Source: Aquilaria yunnanensis (Eukaryota; Streptophyta; Magnoliopsida; Malvales; Thymelaeaceae). Taken from it: 64,000 nucleotides of DNA. The notes below the pieces were generated by a model, which did not search any database, had not been told where the DNA came from, and was given only the letters and a program-made list of their open reading frames with translations. Below are positions 33,952 to 46,038 of the stretch, one piece after another; within the stretch, counting starts at the first letter, position 1, and each line of letters begins with the position of its first letter. A program made the position numbers and the translations under genes. The stretch covers positions 35,810,001 through 35,874,000 of the forward strand of contig CM077597.1 in assembly GCA_039654915.1 (NCBI GenBank). The letters are read 5' to 3'.

Positions 33952-36900
33952 CGTTTTTTATTGCATTTTAGGCAGCCAGTTAGGTTTAGCTTGAATTATA
34001 TTGTTTCTGCTGTATTTCAGCTGATTTTGTTAACTAGGCCATAAAACAAATACAAAGGGTTGTTATTGTTTATGATAAATATGGAGCTTCTGAAATGATT
34101 TATTATGATTTTATATGGATTTACAATATAATTTCCAGCTCCTTAAGTTACCTAAATCGATTTTCAGTTAATTCTGCAAAAATATGGCTTAAGAACTAAA
34201 GTTTGACTTATTGCTTTCTGACTTAGTTTGGGCACCAAACATGGTATACAAGTCATTTACAATTTTTATAGCATGTCTAAACTTTGAGAATTGGTTTTCC
34301 AAGTCAAACTATGGGTTTTGTCAATAAATTGCATTTCTACAAGCAAATACTAAAATTTCAGGTCTTAACTGTTAAAGCTCATATTTTATCATATTGAAAT
34401 GTGTTTTTTTTCTACCTAAACAAGTTAATTTTAGCTTAACAATCCTATATGTGGCTGTTTATATGGAAATATCCAAAGGTTTCCTTATAAACAGTATGAA
34501 GTTCCTACTGTTATATGCATTCTGCATGGAGTAGAGGGTTGAACCTAGCTATTGTTGGTCTCAAATCCTATTTGAGTTATAATTATGCATATACAGTGGT
34601 TAGAAGTGTTTGTGACAGTGGACCATGGATCTCAGAAGTAGTCTTTTAGTATACATATGTATGCTAGTTTAGCCTCCAATGTCTCTCAGTCGAGTAGTAT
34701 TTTATTACTTTTGGACATGTGCATAGTCTTTACTTATGTAATGATGCACATGCATGCTTATTACTTGTAGTAAATACAATTATGTTTTATGCTTTGACTT
34801 ATGGTTCGTTTATGTTTTTTGCTACACAGTGTAGGTACCCCATAAGGGTGCCCTAAAGGCACTCTGTCTAAATTTCATGTGAAATATGATGAAAGGACAC
34901 CATAATGACCCAGATCAAGCTATGCCTAAGGGGTAAAGTGCATTATGATAATCATACTCCAAATGAGGGGCAAACTTTGTTGAGAAACCAAGAAGCCAAG
35001 TGATATAAGTCAAGGCACGGAAAGGGAAACCTTCGGCACACCTTAGTATGCTCTTGTCTGAGCTCGTGGGCTCTAAAGCCAAAGAGCGCCGAGGATAATT
35101 GTATATGTGCAGTGCCTAAAGTGGTGGTACTAATGTGGGCAACTATACACACATAAAAAAATTTGGTGAATCCATGGTAAGTGGTAGAGACACACTAGAG
35201 TGCACTAGAACACTCTTAAGTGCACCATTATGTGCAATTGTGTGCCTATAGTGGCTTTAAAGCCTATGGCTTTGAAAGGCATTGTGTGGGAATGATACCT
35301 ATCATTCAATTGGCAATGTGGGCTATAATGTGGACCAATAAGAGGTACAAAACACCAAGGAAACATGAAGACACCATAAGATATCCTAAAGTGCTCTGAA
35401 GTGCACTTATGATCAATGCCAAGTTTGATGGCTTATTTTGCTGAATAATATGGAAAATTGGGTGCTTAAAATGTGCCACTATAGTAGCTAAGTAGGTCAA
35501 AACCAAGTCCAAAAATATTTGACCTTATTGGAATAAAGTTTGAGCAAGAAACACCAGCTTCGATTATTTAGCAACCTTTGGACTTGTAGTCTTCAATGAC
35601 CATTTTGTCCAACTTCTGAGCTATTTTTGAAAGCTTCATGGGTTCATTAATTTGAGCCAACAACCTTCCAAAAAATTAAGGCCAAAACAAAGAAAATGGG
35701 TGACCAAACTAGTCAGATCTAGCAAAGTACAGTCATTTGGCTAACCGAATGTGTCTAAGTCCTTCAAGGCAATTTCCTAAGCTATTTCCAAGCAACTGCA
35801 TACACCATTTACTATGTAAGACATAATTATAAGTCCTACCAATGACCACTAAAAATAAAAGGAAGAAAAGAGACCAAAAGGAGGACTAAAACAAACAAAG
35901 AAAATCAAAATGGCTTAATTGAACCATTCGGTGACCGCTAACTTACAAGCCTACTTAACGTACCTTCCTCGCAAGTGCTTAGAAATTTATTGGCTATTTC
36001 CTACTCTTTTACCCTTGAAAATACATTAGGCATAAGCCAAAACTAGTTGGAGGTGGAGACACAAGCAACAAAGCCAAAACAATACAAGTTAGCCAAAACC
36101 GAAGCTATGTTGACATATCCAAGTTGGTGTTCTGCATGAGCTACTTTCTTCTTCCCTTGTTCTCAATTTCTCACCACCATCTACCTAGCCATGACCCTAC
36201 CTAAGTACCATTGAGTTTCTAGAAAAGGAAGACATGGAGAAGGATGAATAAGAAATGATTCCAAGACAACATCAAGCAAGCCTAGCACCTGGTGTTACCT
36301 ATGTACATGCCTATGGTTATGAAGGCAAGATTAAGCTTCATTGCTGCCTCTTTCACCATAGGTGAATACCTAATATGACACCTCTTGTCCTATATTTTGA
36401 AAGGGGAAAGCAACCTTAGGTGATGGCTTAAGTCAAAGGAACTTAAGGGTTATGTTAATGGGCTATGTGTGCATAAAGCACTATGGTAAGCTAGCTATTT
36501 GCTTTTGGAAAGGATATGGGTTTTGCTCAATTTGGGCCAAGCTTGGAAATTACCTCAAGCTCTATTATAAATGAACTTAATAAAAGTGGTCACATAAAGA
36601 AACTGCCACAGAATCATGCTTGCTATGTTATGAAAACCCAATGTTGTGGTGTGTGTGTTTGTGTGCTTCTTTACTTCCATGCAATTGCTAACCCTTTTAT
36701 TACTTATATATGTGTTATATAGTATGTTGTATTGGTTTTTTTTACTTTCTTTCATGTCTTTGGATGTACTTTTATTAAAGAAGCTTGGAGGTTTTAAGTA
36801 TACCAATGTCTTAAACATTGAATAAGCCACTAGGTGTTGTCTGGGTTCTTCACTGAGAACCAAAGTACTCATGCGCGCTTTTGGCCATTTTGAGGTAAAG

Positions 36901-37722
36901 AAGTTAAGGACAAAATGGCTCAGGAACCTTTTTAGGAGGTTTATGTATATGGTGGCATGCTTTATAAATTGTGTCCTATGAGAAAGAAAGCATGAAAAGT
37001 TCACTAATCTAAATTGATGATCGTGTTCTGTGTTATGGTTGTATGCCCTGATGGCTAGGTGAGGTGTTGTTGTTTTTAGCTTAATTCTGGTATGGACCAG
37101 AACCATGAGGATTGTGAGAAGTCTATGACCAAAGTGTCAAGTTAAACTAAAGGTGAAAGTTTCAGTGGGTTTAGAGACTGTTTCAGGAAAACAAAAGTAC
37201 CATGCATGAAAACTTTTGAAACATCAAGCCTTTGATGTTTTGGTTCATGTAGTCCTTTTGAAACTTTGGCATGTACATATCTATAAATATCATGAGTAGG
37301 AGGTGTAGGCCGGAAAAAGAAACACTTGCGCCTGTATATGTTTTAGGCTTAGGTGGGCGATAGGGCACTAAGTAAAATAAATGTGCATGGTTTGAAATCC
37401 CTGATGTATGCATGGTTATGTGTGTAAAGATGGTAGACTCTAATAAACCCTAAAGATCACTAAGACACACTTTCACATGCATGCTTAAACCCTTAAGCAA
37501 GATCAATTTGTTAAGAGCCCACCATTTGATAGAGTTAAGTAAATCTGACTAAAACTTCAAAAGCTTGAGACTCCCACCTGAGTAAGTATCCAATTGGGGT
37601 TAGGAATCCTTGGAGTCAGATTCCAGTTTACCATATGAAATCAACTAAGTAACTAAAAACAATCAGTTGGCATGAAACCCTCAAAACGGGGCTTAGGATG
37701 GGGGTGAATTGGCCCCTAATAG
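33952..37722 (+). repeat. LTR and leader sequence of chromovirus A, part 2
   Basis: Continues 18824-22734 after the Tat-1 insertion. A GTAGTAAATAC...ATGCTTTGACTTATGG block near 34767-34805 has counterparts near 16640 and 16525 in the inverted LTR. The text GTACCCCATAAGGGTGCCC near 34835 is LTR-like. It ends with a G-rich GGATGGGGGTGA near 37696, just before the primer site. Between about 35000 and 37600 I see no gene or clear repeat. The 183-codon minus frame at 36555-37106 looks random. Confidence 0.45.
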
Positions 37723-37724
37723 AG

Positions 37725-37736
37725 TTGGTATAAGAT
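37725..37736 (+). other. Primer binding site of chromovirus A, two mismatches
   Basis: TGGTATAAGATC matches TGGTATCAGAGC at 10 of 12 positions. It lies 130 bp before the gag start at 37866. It shows that A runs on the plus strand with its 5' LTR to the left. Confidence 0.65.
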
Positions 37737-37865
37737 CTTTAGGTTGTACCAAGCTATTGATTATGTAGGACCTTTATGGCCTGATAATGGTTATATAGGA
37801 CCCTATGGTCTGATAGGTAAATTCCGACTATGATGCACAATCATTTTTTGGATTTGTAGGAGTAA

Positions 37866-37880
37866 ATGGCAAGAGGTAGA
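37866..37880 (+). pseudogene. First five codons of chromovirus A gag
   Basis: ATG at 37866 opens MARGR, then the copia element begins at 37881. Skipping the copia element and one copy of its target duplication, the frame resumes at 46039 with NKRSRNQVNTR, giving a basic gag N-terminus. The insertion therefore split gag after codon 5. Confidence 0.75.
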
Positions 37881-39239
37881 TGTAGCTCTTCAGGAGCCAA
37901 ACAAGGATAGTAGAATATAACCGAAACCCTATAGGATCCAAGTGAAATGGGGTAAACCAAGAGTTCAAAATTTTTCGTACCTAATTTGGTCAAGATCTTT
38001 CACCCAATTGTTGACTTGAATCACAAAACCTGAATTGTTGATGTGTTCAAGCTCTCTATGATATCCACATGAGCCTCCCGGGATCACCTCGCCTCCACCA
38101 CGTCCTGGTAGATGCATTTCTCTTATGCTCGTAGTGATAGCTTGCATCCTCCAATGAATGACAATAGCAGAGTGTGGCTGGAACTTTTGGGAACCTAGGG
38201 AAAAAGCTACGAATTTCTCACTATATGATGTATTTATAGTGAGACTCAACTTCCAAGTGATGGCTCAACTTTTGGGCCAATTTATAACATGAAATTATCA
38301 TAAAACCAAAACCCAAATAAATTAGCCCACGTAGTCAAATAATCCAAATAGGCTTTATGTGTATGACCTAATAGGCTCTTACCGCGTTAGCAATGATCAT
38401 AAATCACATTTATGATCATAAGCAATGAGTGGTGTCTAGCAACACATCATTGCTACCCAAGTGACAAGATTGTTGGTGATTCGACTAAACCTTTATGATC
38501 ATTATCCGTATATGCCATTGTCCCTTTGTCCAAGATATCAAGTCTAAGCACAAGACATGGAATGTGTCACTCTCGTATAGGCCAATCTTTGGTTTCTTGA
38601 TTATCGAGTAGACTAACTTAAACTGATGACATTGATATCTTATATCAACTCATCCAAGCATGGCCATGCATTTTCTAAGTCTTACTCTATCAACGGGCAT
38701 GAAGATATCACTCCCATCACGTAGGAGGGACAAATCCCATATTGATCATACAAAACCTTCCACATGATACGTGATATACCCAATGGCCTCTTTCAAGTTC
38801 ACTCAGTTACGAGCATCAAAGGCAAGTATCAAAGTATGAAAGTCTCATGTTGGGAAGCTTGATGACCTTAGGTCAAAGGACTACATATACCATGATCACT
38901 ATGAGAATCACTTATGACACTCATATAACGATCCATGTAGCATTGTCATGGTGGGTCGGTCCAGTACACAAGTTCTCTAACTTGTACCCAAATGTAGACT
39001 ACATATCTTATGTTAGTCTCCACATATGCTTGTCTTTACATATTATTGCAACCCACACCATGATAATACAAGACCAGGGACATTTAAGAATATCATTATT
39101 CTAGGGTTATAATGTTTATTATGTTATGCAAAAATAGAACAATAAACATAATTACTGGATTAATGTGTCAATAAAATATCATGCCTCAATGTCCAAAATA
39201 CAATAATTTCATGATTGGCTTTTGTGCACAACACTAACA
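37881..39239 (-). repeat. 3' LTR of the copia element
   Basis: On the minus strand it starts TGTTAGTGTTGTGC and ends at 37881. It shares with the other LTR the blocks TATAGTGAGACTCAACTTCC and GATCACTATGAGAATC, with many scattered differences. Confidence 0.9.
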
Positions 39240-39250
39240 ATCTCCCACTT
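39240..39250 (-). other. Polypurine tract of the copia element
   Basis: The minus strand reads AAGTGGGAGAT directly before the LTR TG. This is the usual form in plant copia elements. Confidence 0.85.
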
Positions 39251-40860
39251 ACACTAAAACCAATCATCCATGCATCTAATACCGATGGACCTAGAATGGC
39301 TATCATGCTTCTACTGTATAGGGGTTTTGTCAGTAGATCAGCAATGTTGCTGTCTGTCGAAGTCCTACATATCCTCATGTCATCGCTTTTGATGATCTTT
39401 TTGATGAGATGATAGCATCAGAGTATGTGTTTGGATTGCTGTTGAGACCGAGGTTCCTTGGCCTGTGCCATTTCTGCATTGTTGTCACAATAGAGCTCTA
39501 TCGGGTCGGTAATGCTTGGAACCACTCCAGGTTCTGTGATGAACTTTTTGATCCAAACTGCCCCTTCGCATCATCATAGGCAGCAATGTACTCAGATTAT
39601 GTTGTAGAGTTGGGTACTTTCTCTTGCTTTGAACTCTTCTAGTGCACAGCACCACCACCAATACAAAACACATAACCAAATTGTGACCTAAAATCATCGT
39701 TATCAAATTTAAAGCTAGCATCGATGTAACCCCTTCCAACGAGCTCATCTTTGCCCCCAAAGACCAAGAATGCATCCTTAGTCCTTCATAAGTACTTAAA
39801 GATATTCCTAACAGCTGTCTAGTGACTCTCACCGGAGTTTGATTGGTACTTGCTCATCATGCTCAAGGCATACTAGGCATCAGGATAAGTACATATCATG
39901 CCAAGGCATATGGAATCTTACTCATGCGCACCCTCTCCTTGGTTGTACTTGGACACTGAGACCTAGAAAGAGTTATACCATGTGACATGGGCATGAATCC
40001 TTTCTTGGAGTCTTGCATGCAAAACTTCTTTAGCACCTTGTCAATGTATGTACTTTGACTTAGACCGAGCAATTTTCTAGATCTATATTTATAGATCCTG
40101 ATGCCTAACACATAGGTGCTTCACCCAAGTCCTTCATAGAAAAACAATTCCCTAGCCAAGTCTTCTTAGAGTATAACTCGGGAATGTTGTTCCCAATCAG
40201 TAGTATGTCATCTACATACAATGCCAAGACGACAATAACACTCCCACAAACCTTTTTGTAGACACAAGGTTCATCTTCATTTTTGGTAAAACCAAACTCT
40301 TTGATTGCTTCATCAAAATGAAGATTCCAACTTTGAGAAGCTTGCTTCAGTCTATAAATAGACCTTTGCAACTTGCACACTTTACTGGCATTCTCAAGAG
40401 TGACAAAACCCTCAGGCTATGTCATTTACAGATCCTCAAGTAGCTTTCCATTTAGGAATGCGGTTTGACATTAATTGGCCATATCTCATAATCAGAGTGC
40501 GCAACAATAGCCAACAAAATTCATATGGATTTAACCATGGTAACTGGTGAAAAAGTTTCATCATAGTCAATACCATGAATTTGCTTGAAAGCTTTTGCAG
40601 CCAATCATCCCTTAAAGGTAATCACATTTCCATCCATGTTAGTTTTCTTATCGAAAACCCATTTACACCCTATAGGTTTTACGCCTTCAGGTGGGTCAAC
40701 CAAATTCTATACTTGGTTTTTATACATGGATTCCATCTCGGACTTTGTGGCCTCTAGCCACTTCTCTAAGTCAGGGCCTGACATAGCTTGTTGTAGGTTA
40801 TGGGCTCATCCTGATCCATTAGCATCACATCACCAATGTGAGTCATGAGAAATCCATATC
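39251..40860 (-). pseudogene. Reverse transcriptase and RNase H of the copia element, broken
   Basis: RT is recognised at 40380-40105 with CKLQRSIYRLKQASQSWN and the catalytic ALYVDDILLIGN. It continues at 40111-39896 with MLGIRI and GLSQSTYIDKVLKKF. RNase H text follows in shifted frames (39832-39485), and the terminal block TDSNIADLLTKPL lies at 39378-39160. The upstream RT region near 40780-40400 keeps only fragments. Frameshifts and stops occur about every 100-300 bp. The YVDD motif itself is unchanged. Confidence 0.87.
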
Positions 40861-40929
40861 TTCAGGCTCACACTGAATCCTACCAGACCTTTGTGGGCTG
40901 TATGCTATAACAATAGACTCGTGAACCAA

Positions 40930-42240
40930 AACATCTTGTGGAGTCTATTTAGGTACCATTTTAGGTTCAATCTCCCCTTGTTGTTCTTGAATTTCTTCAA
41001 GTTCTACTTTCCTCCCACTGGTTCCTTTAGAGATAAACTCTTTCTCTAGAAACACACCAATTCGAGCAACAAACACTTTTTTCTTATAAGGATTGTAGAA
41101 ATAGTAACCATTTATTTCTTTAGGATACCCAACAAATAGGCATTTATAAGATTTTTGCCCTAGCTTGTTAGAGGATTGATGTTTTACATAAGCGTCACAG
41201 CCCCAAATCTTTATAAAAGACAAACTAGGATGCATCCCACTCTATATCTCATATGGTATCTTTTGAACTGATTTAGATGGAACTTGGTTTAGTGTAAAAG
41301 TGGCTATCTCTAGGGCATGTCCCTAAAAGGAGTTTGGAAGGCCAGCTTCACTCAACATAGATCGAACCATGTCTAATAGAGTTCAATTTCTCCTTTTAGA
41401 TGTGCCATTCGATTGAGGTGTACCATGTGAAGTGAGTTGTGATACTATACCACACTCCTTTAGATAGTCAAGAAATTCTTGATCCAAGTATTCTCTAATT
41501 TGATCTGATGGAAGTACTTTGACACTTTTCCTAAGTTGATTCTCTACTTCATTCTTGAATTCTTTGAACTTTTCAAAGGATTCTGACTTATGTATCATGA
41601 GGTACACACAACCATATCTACTGAAGTCATCAGTAAAGGTAATGAAGTATTGGAAGCCTCTTCTAGCATATGTAGACATAGGGCTACATACATCACTATG
41701 TATGAGTCATAGTAAGTCATTAGCCTTTTCACTTTGCCTTATGAATGGGGCGTTGGTCATCTTGCCCATTTAACATGACTCACATGTCTCATATGATTTA
41801 AAATCAAATAAGTCCAAGAGTCCATCCTTATAGCGCTTGGATATGCAAGTCTCGTTTACATGGCCCAGACGACAGTGCCAGAGATAGGTTGGGTTTGAAT
41901 CATTCAATCTGACCTTCTTGGTATTCACATTATAGATTGGATCTTTGAGTTTTAGAACATACAACTCATTGAGCACTACCATAAAAGGTTTCATTCAAAT
42001 AAATAGAACAACATTTTTCCTTTATTATAAATGAAAAACCTTTCTTGTCCAAACAAGAAATAGAAATCAAATTTCTACTAATAGTAGGCACAAAGTAGCA
42101 ATTGTCTAATTCTAAAATGAATCCACTAGGTAAAATGAGAACATAAGTCCCTACGACTACGGTAGCAACACTCGCTCCATTTCCAACACGTAAGTCCACT
42201 TCACCTCGGGCCTATCTTCTACTCCTACTTTGAGCTTGCA
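40930..42240 (-). pseudogene. Integrase region of the copia element, broken
   Basis: The HHCC zinc-finger (GAG-preintegrase) block lies at 41994-41770 with WHCRLGHVN and CESC. The catalytic core lies at 41679-41383 with FTDDFSRYGCVYLM and QSNGTSKRRN. At the second catalytic aspartate the usual SDRGGEY-type motif is SDQIREY. The C-terminal part lies at 41235-40945 with WGCDAYVK and FVGYPKE. Protease text is only faint near 42200-41970 (NCYFVPTISRNLISIS). Several stops and shifts inactivate it. Confidence 0.85.
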
Positions 42241-42329
42241 CATTTGCACAAATGTGACATCCAAATCCAGTATCCAATACCCAAGATAAGGAGGTAGAAA
42301 AGTTAGCCTCTATAACAAAAACACCTGAA

Positions 42330-43168
42330 GCAGATGTCTTACTTCCTTTCTCATTAGCAAGTTCTTCAAGATAAAGCTTCTAGTTGTGCTTCCAGTGCCA
42401 GGTTGCTTACAATCGAAGCACTCCCCTTTTTTAGCCACAGCACCAAATGGTTTCAGTGCAGCTAAAGAACAATAAGCGTTGGACTTTCCTTTAGCTTTAT
42501 CCTTCTTCTTGGTGGCTTCTCCCTTTCCCCTTTCCCTTTTGAACCATCAAAATGGACTTAGCCTTCTTAAGGTTTTGCTCAGTAGTTCTCAACATGTTGA
42601 GCAATTCAGGGAAGGACTTGTCAAGGTTGTTCATGTTATAGTTCATGATGAGCTGATTGTAGCTTTCAGGCAATGATTGCAACACTACACCAACAGTGAA
42701 CTCTTTCTGAAGAACAAATCCTAGACTCTCAAGATTCTCAATGTACCCAATGATCTTGAGCACATGAGGACCCACAGGACTTCCCTCAGAATTTTTACAT
42801 TGAAACAATGCCTTAGAGGTCTCAAACCTTTCATGCCTAACTTGCACTTTGAAGAGCATTTTGAGATGTTCGATCATATCGAGTGCCCCCATGTTTTCAT
42901 GTTTCTTCTACAACTTAGATTGCATGGTAACAAGCATGAGGCAAGCAACATCCAAAGCATCATCAGAATGCCTCTTGTGAGCATCTTTTTCAGCTCCTAG
43001 AGTAGTGGCAATAAGCTTATCTAGAATAGGCCACTCTAGGACATAAGCCTTTTTCTCTTGCTTAAGGTCTATCCTCAAATTTCGGTAACATTTGAGAAAG
43101 TTAGTCCCATTTAGTTTTTCCTTCTCAAGGATCGATTGCAATGAAAGTATCGATGTGTTTTGTGCCAT
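42330..43168 (-). pseudogene. gag of the copia element, nonsense codon
   Basis: Starts MAQNTSILSLQSILEKEKLN at 43168, the usual copia gag opening, with a Leu/Asn-rich UBN2-type domain to about 42540. A TAG at 42908-42910 falls between two parts in the same frame. A decayed zinc knuckle beginning CFDCKQPG follows near 42420 in another frame. Gag would form the particle. This copy is inactive. Confidence 0.85.
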
Positions 43169-44648
43169 GGTTATCTACAACAGTAAATATGCAGTGCAAG
43201 AGTCATGCATTTTAATTCATTTAATAGGGACTTTTATTAAATGATAGTTCCACTATTTTACTCAAAATAATAACTCTCGATATTATTTTGGAACACCTTG
43301 GTTCTAAGGTATTCTAGTGGGCCAAGATCCATATTTCACCATAACCTGAGTCAGCTTTGGCTTTTCTCTCAATTTACAGTTATTTAGGTAGGCAACTCCT
43401 TGCCAATTGCATCTCATGCAACCCTTGGATAGTTGGGTGAACAACACTTGTCCAAGCTCATCTCATGAACTTAAGCCCAACCCTATGCCTCTAAGTCCCC
43501 AATCCTATTAGGATAACTTAGTTAAGTAAGACCCGAAGTTAGCAATTTGGATATCAGTATTATCCCATGATGCCTTACCAAGATGAACATATGTGCTTTG
43601 CTTTGGCAGTCCCACCTAATGTTGATTAAAGTCTTGATGAGTGCCAACATTTGGAGGGCATCACATTTAATGACTTAATATTTTATTTGAGGGATTTTTC
43701 CTTTTGATCTCACCAATTATTATCTCCGGTTGTCTTATACATGCATCACATACAAATATAAAACATGCATCTCATGTTAACAATAAAGTAAACATGACAT
43801 GGTTATAGCTCAAACTATACAATATTATCAAGCGAATGAGAATATCACAAAAGCCTAAGAAAAGAAAAGTGTCTTCACAAGCTCTTTCTCCTCCTTGCTT
43901 GGTTGCCTTTTTGTTGTCACCTCCTTGCACACACCACATTGGATGATCCCATAATTACATCAATAATAGAAACTTTGAGTTACATTTAAGGGGAGTAAGG
44001 TGAGAAGAGAATGTACAATGAGAATAACAAGAATAAAGCATGACACATAGGCCATATTTACAAGTACAACCAACAAGGGCTATAACCAGCACCATGCTTC
44101 AACCACCAATCAGCATAACATGTCAAATCTCATTCAACAAAAATGCATGCCAATTAACATGCATTGATTAATTAGTTTCCATTAATGTGGCACTTTGCAT
44201 ATGGCAGTCCCGTTGGCAGATCAATGGGCAGTGTCAAGGGGAGCCGCCTTTGCGGGGCTTGCTAGTGCCCCCTGGCATAACAAATTGTCTTACAATAATT
44301 ATGTTGCCCCCGAAATCTTCTATTTCAAGCAACTAGGCATTCGAGACCACCTTCATTCAAGCCACCAAAAGTACTCTACCCTTGGTGCCTGAATAGCCCT
44401 AATCATATCCATGCTAGGGTTTCGCAACTTTTGCAAGAATCCTAATTCGTATAGGTATCTCATACCAATCAATCCAGGGTTAATCTTGTTAGCCAATTTG
44501 TGTCATTTCTTCATATATGTCATATATTCATTACGAGTATCGATTTTATACATCATGAATCAATCTAATCAATCATGATTGAAAGCAACTGAACACATAA
44601 TAAATCATGCAATTTTACATTTAATCTCGATTTAGGGTTTCAGTAGTA
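43169..44648 (-). other. Leader of the copia element, 1.5 kb
   Basis: Lies between the primer site and the gag start. No coding frame is recognised. Long leaders occur in some plant copia groups. No internal insertion is obvious. Confidence 0.6.
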
Positions 44649-44660
44649 GCTCTGATACCA
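44649..44660 (-). other. Primer binding site of the copia element
   Basis: The minus strand reads TGGTATCAGAGC, a perfect initiator-Met site, one base inside the 5' LTR end. Confidence 0.9.
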
Positions 44661-44661
44661 C

Positions 44662-46033
44662 TGTAGGGTTTCAGGAGCCAAACAAGCACAGTAGAATAAA
44701 ACTGAAACCCTTCAGGATCCAAGTAAAATGGGGTAAACCACGTGGTTGAAATTTTTCCTACCTAATTTAGTAGAGATCTTTTTCCCAACTGTTGAGTCGA
44801 ATCACAAAACCTGAATAGTTGATGTTGTATCCACATAAGCCTCTCTGGATCACCATACCTCTACCACATCCCAACAGATGTGTTTTTCTTCAGCTCGCAG
44901 TGCTAGCCTGCATCCTCCAAGGAATGGCAAGAAAAGAGTACGGCTGGCACTTTTTGGAGGCTAGGGCAAAAGCTACGAATTTCTTACTATATGATATATT
45001 TATAGTGAGACTCAACTTCCAAGCCTCATGGATTTCAAGGCCCTAATCCAATTAGGTTCAATTTTGGGCTTAATAATGGCTTAACTTTTGGGCCAATTAT
45101 TAACATGGAATTATCATGAAACCATAACCCAAATAAATTAGCCCACGCACTCAAATAATCCAAATAGGCTTTATGTGTGTGACCCAATAGGCTCTTACCA
45201 CATTGGGAATGATCAAAAGCAATGAGTTGTGTTTAGCAACACATCATTCCTACCCAAGTGACAAGATTATCGGTGATTAGACTAAACCTCTATTATTATT
45301 ATTTGTATTTGCCACTATCCCTTTGTCCACGATATCAAGACTAAGCACAAGACATTGAATGTGTCACTCTTGTATAGTCCAATCTTTCATTTCTTGATTA
45401 CCGAGTAGACTAACTTAAACTGATGACATTGATATCGTATATCAACTCATCCAAGGATGGCCATGCATTTTCTATGTCTCACTTTATCAAGGGGCCCAAA
45501 GATATCAGTCCCACTACATAGGAGGGACAAATTCCATCTTGATTATACAAAACCCTCTGAATGATATGTGACATACCCAATGACCTCCTTCATGTTCACT
45601 CAATTACGAGCAACAAAGGGAAGTATCAAAGTATGAGACTCACATGTAGGGACGCTTGATGGCCTTAGGTCAAAGGACTACCTATACCATGATCACTATG
45701 AGAATCTCTTATGACACTCATATAATGATCTATGTAGCATTCTCATGGTGGGTCAGTCTACCACACAAGTTCTCCAACTTGTATGTGGACTATATATCTT
45801 ACATCAGTCTCCACATATGCTAGTCTTTATGTATTATTGCAACCCACTTCATGATAATACTAGGCCAGGGACATTTAACAATATCATTATTCTAGGGTTA
45901 TAATTATGTTTATTATGTTATACAAAAACAAAAAAATAAACATAATTACTGGCTTAATGCCTTAATAAAATATCATGCCTCAATGTCCAAAATACAATCA
46001 TCTCATGATTGGCTTTTGGGCAAAGCACCAACA
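44662..46033 (-). repeat. 5' LTR of the copia element
   Basis: 1,372 bp. On the minus strand it runs from TGTTGGTGCTTTGCCC at 46033 to CCCTACA at 44662. It contains TATATTTATAG near 44995, a possible TATA region. It is clearly diverged from the 37881 copy. Confidence 0.9.
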
Positions 46034-46038
46034 ATAGA

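Larger units (their letters stand above)
37881..46033 (-). mobile_element. Ty1/copia retrotransposon, complete in structure, old
   Basis: LTRs 37881-39239 (1,359 bp) and 44662-46033 (1,372 bp) have TG...CA ends on either strand. In minus order they enclose an initiator-Met primer site, a 1.5-kb leader, gag, integrase, RT, RNase H and the purine tract: copia gene order with integrase before RT. Flanks GTAGA (37876-37880) and ATAGA (46034-46038) are a 5-bp target duplication with one mismatch. The first 100 bp of the two LTRs differ at roughly 15 positions, so the element is far older than Tat-1 or the LARD-like element. All reading frames are broken. Confidence 0.92.

Noticed and set aside
36555..37106. 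183-codon minus-strand open frame in the chromovirus A leader
   Set aside because: His/Thr/Asn-rich AT-driven composition, no domain, no promoter or neighbours. Best explained by chance.
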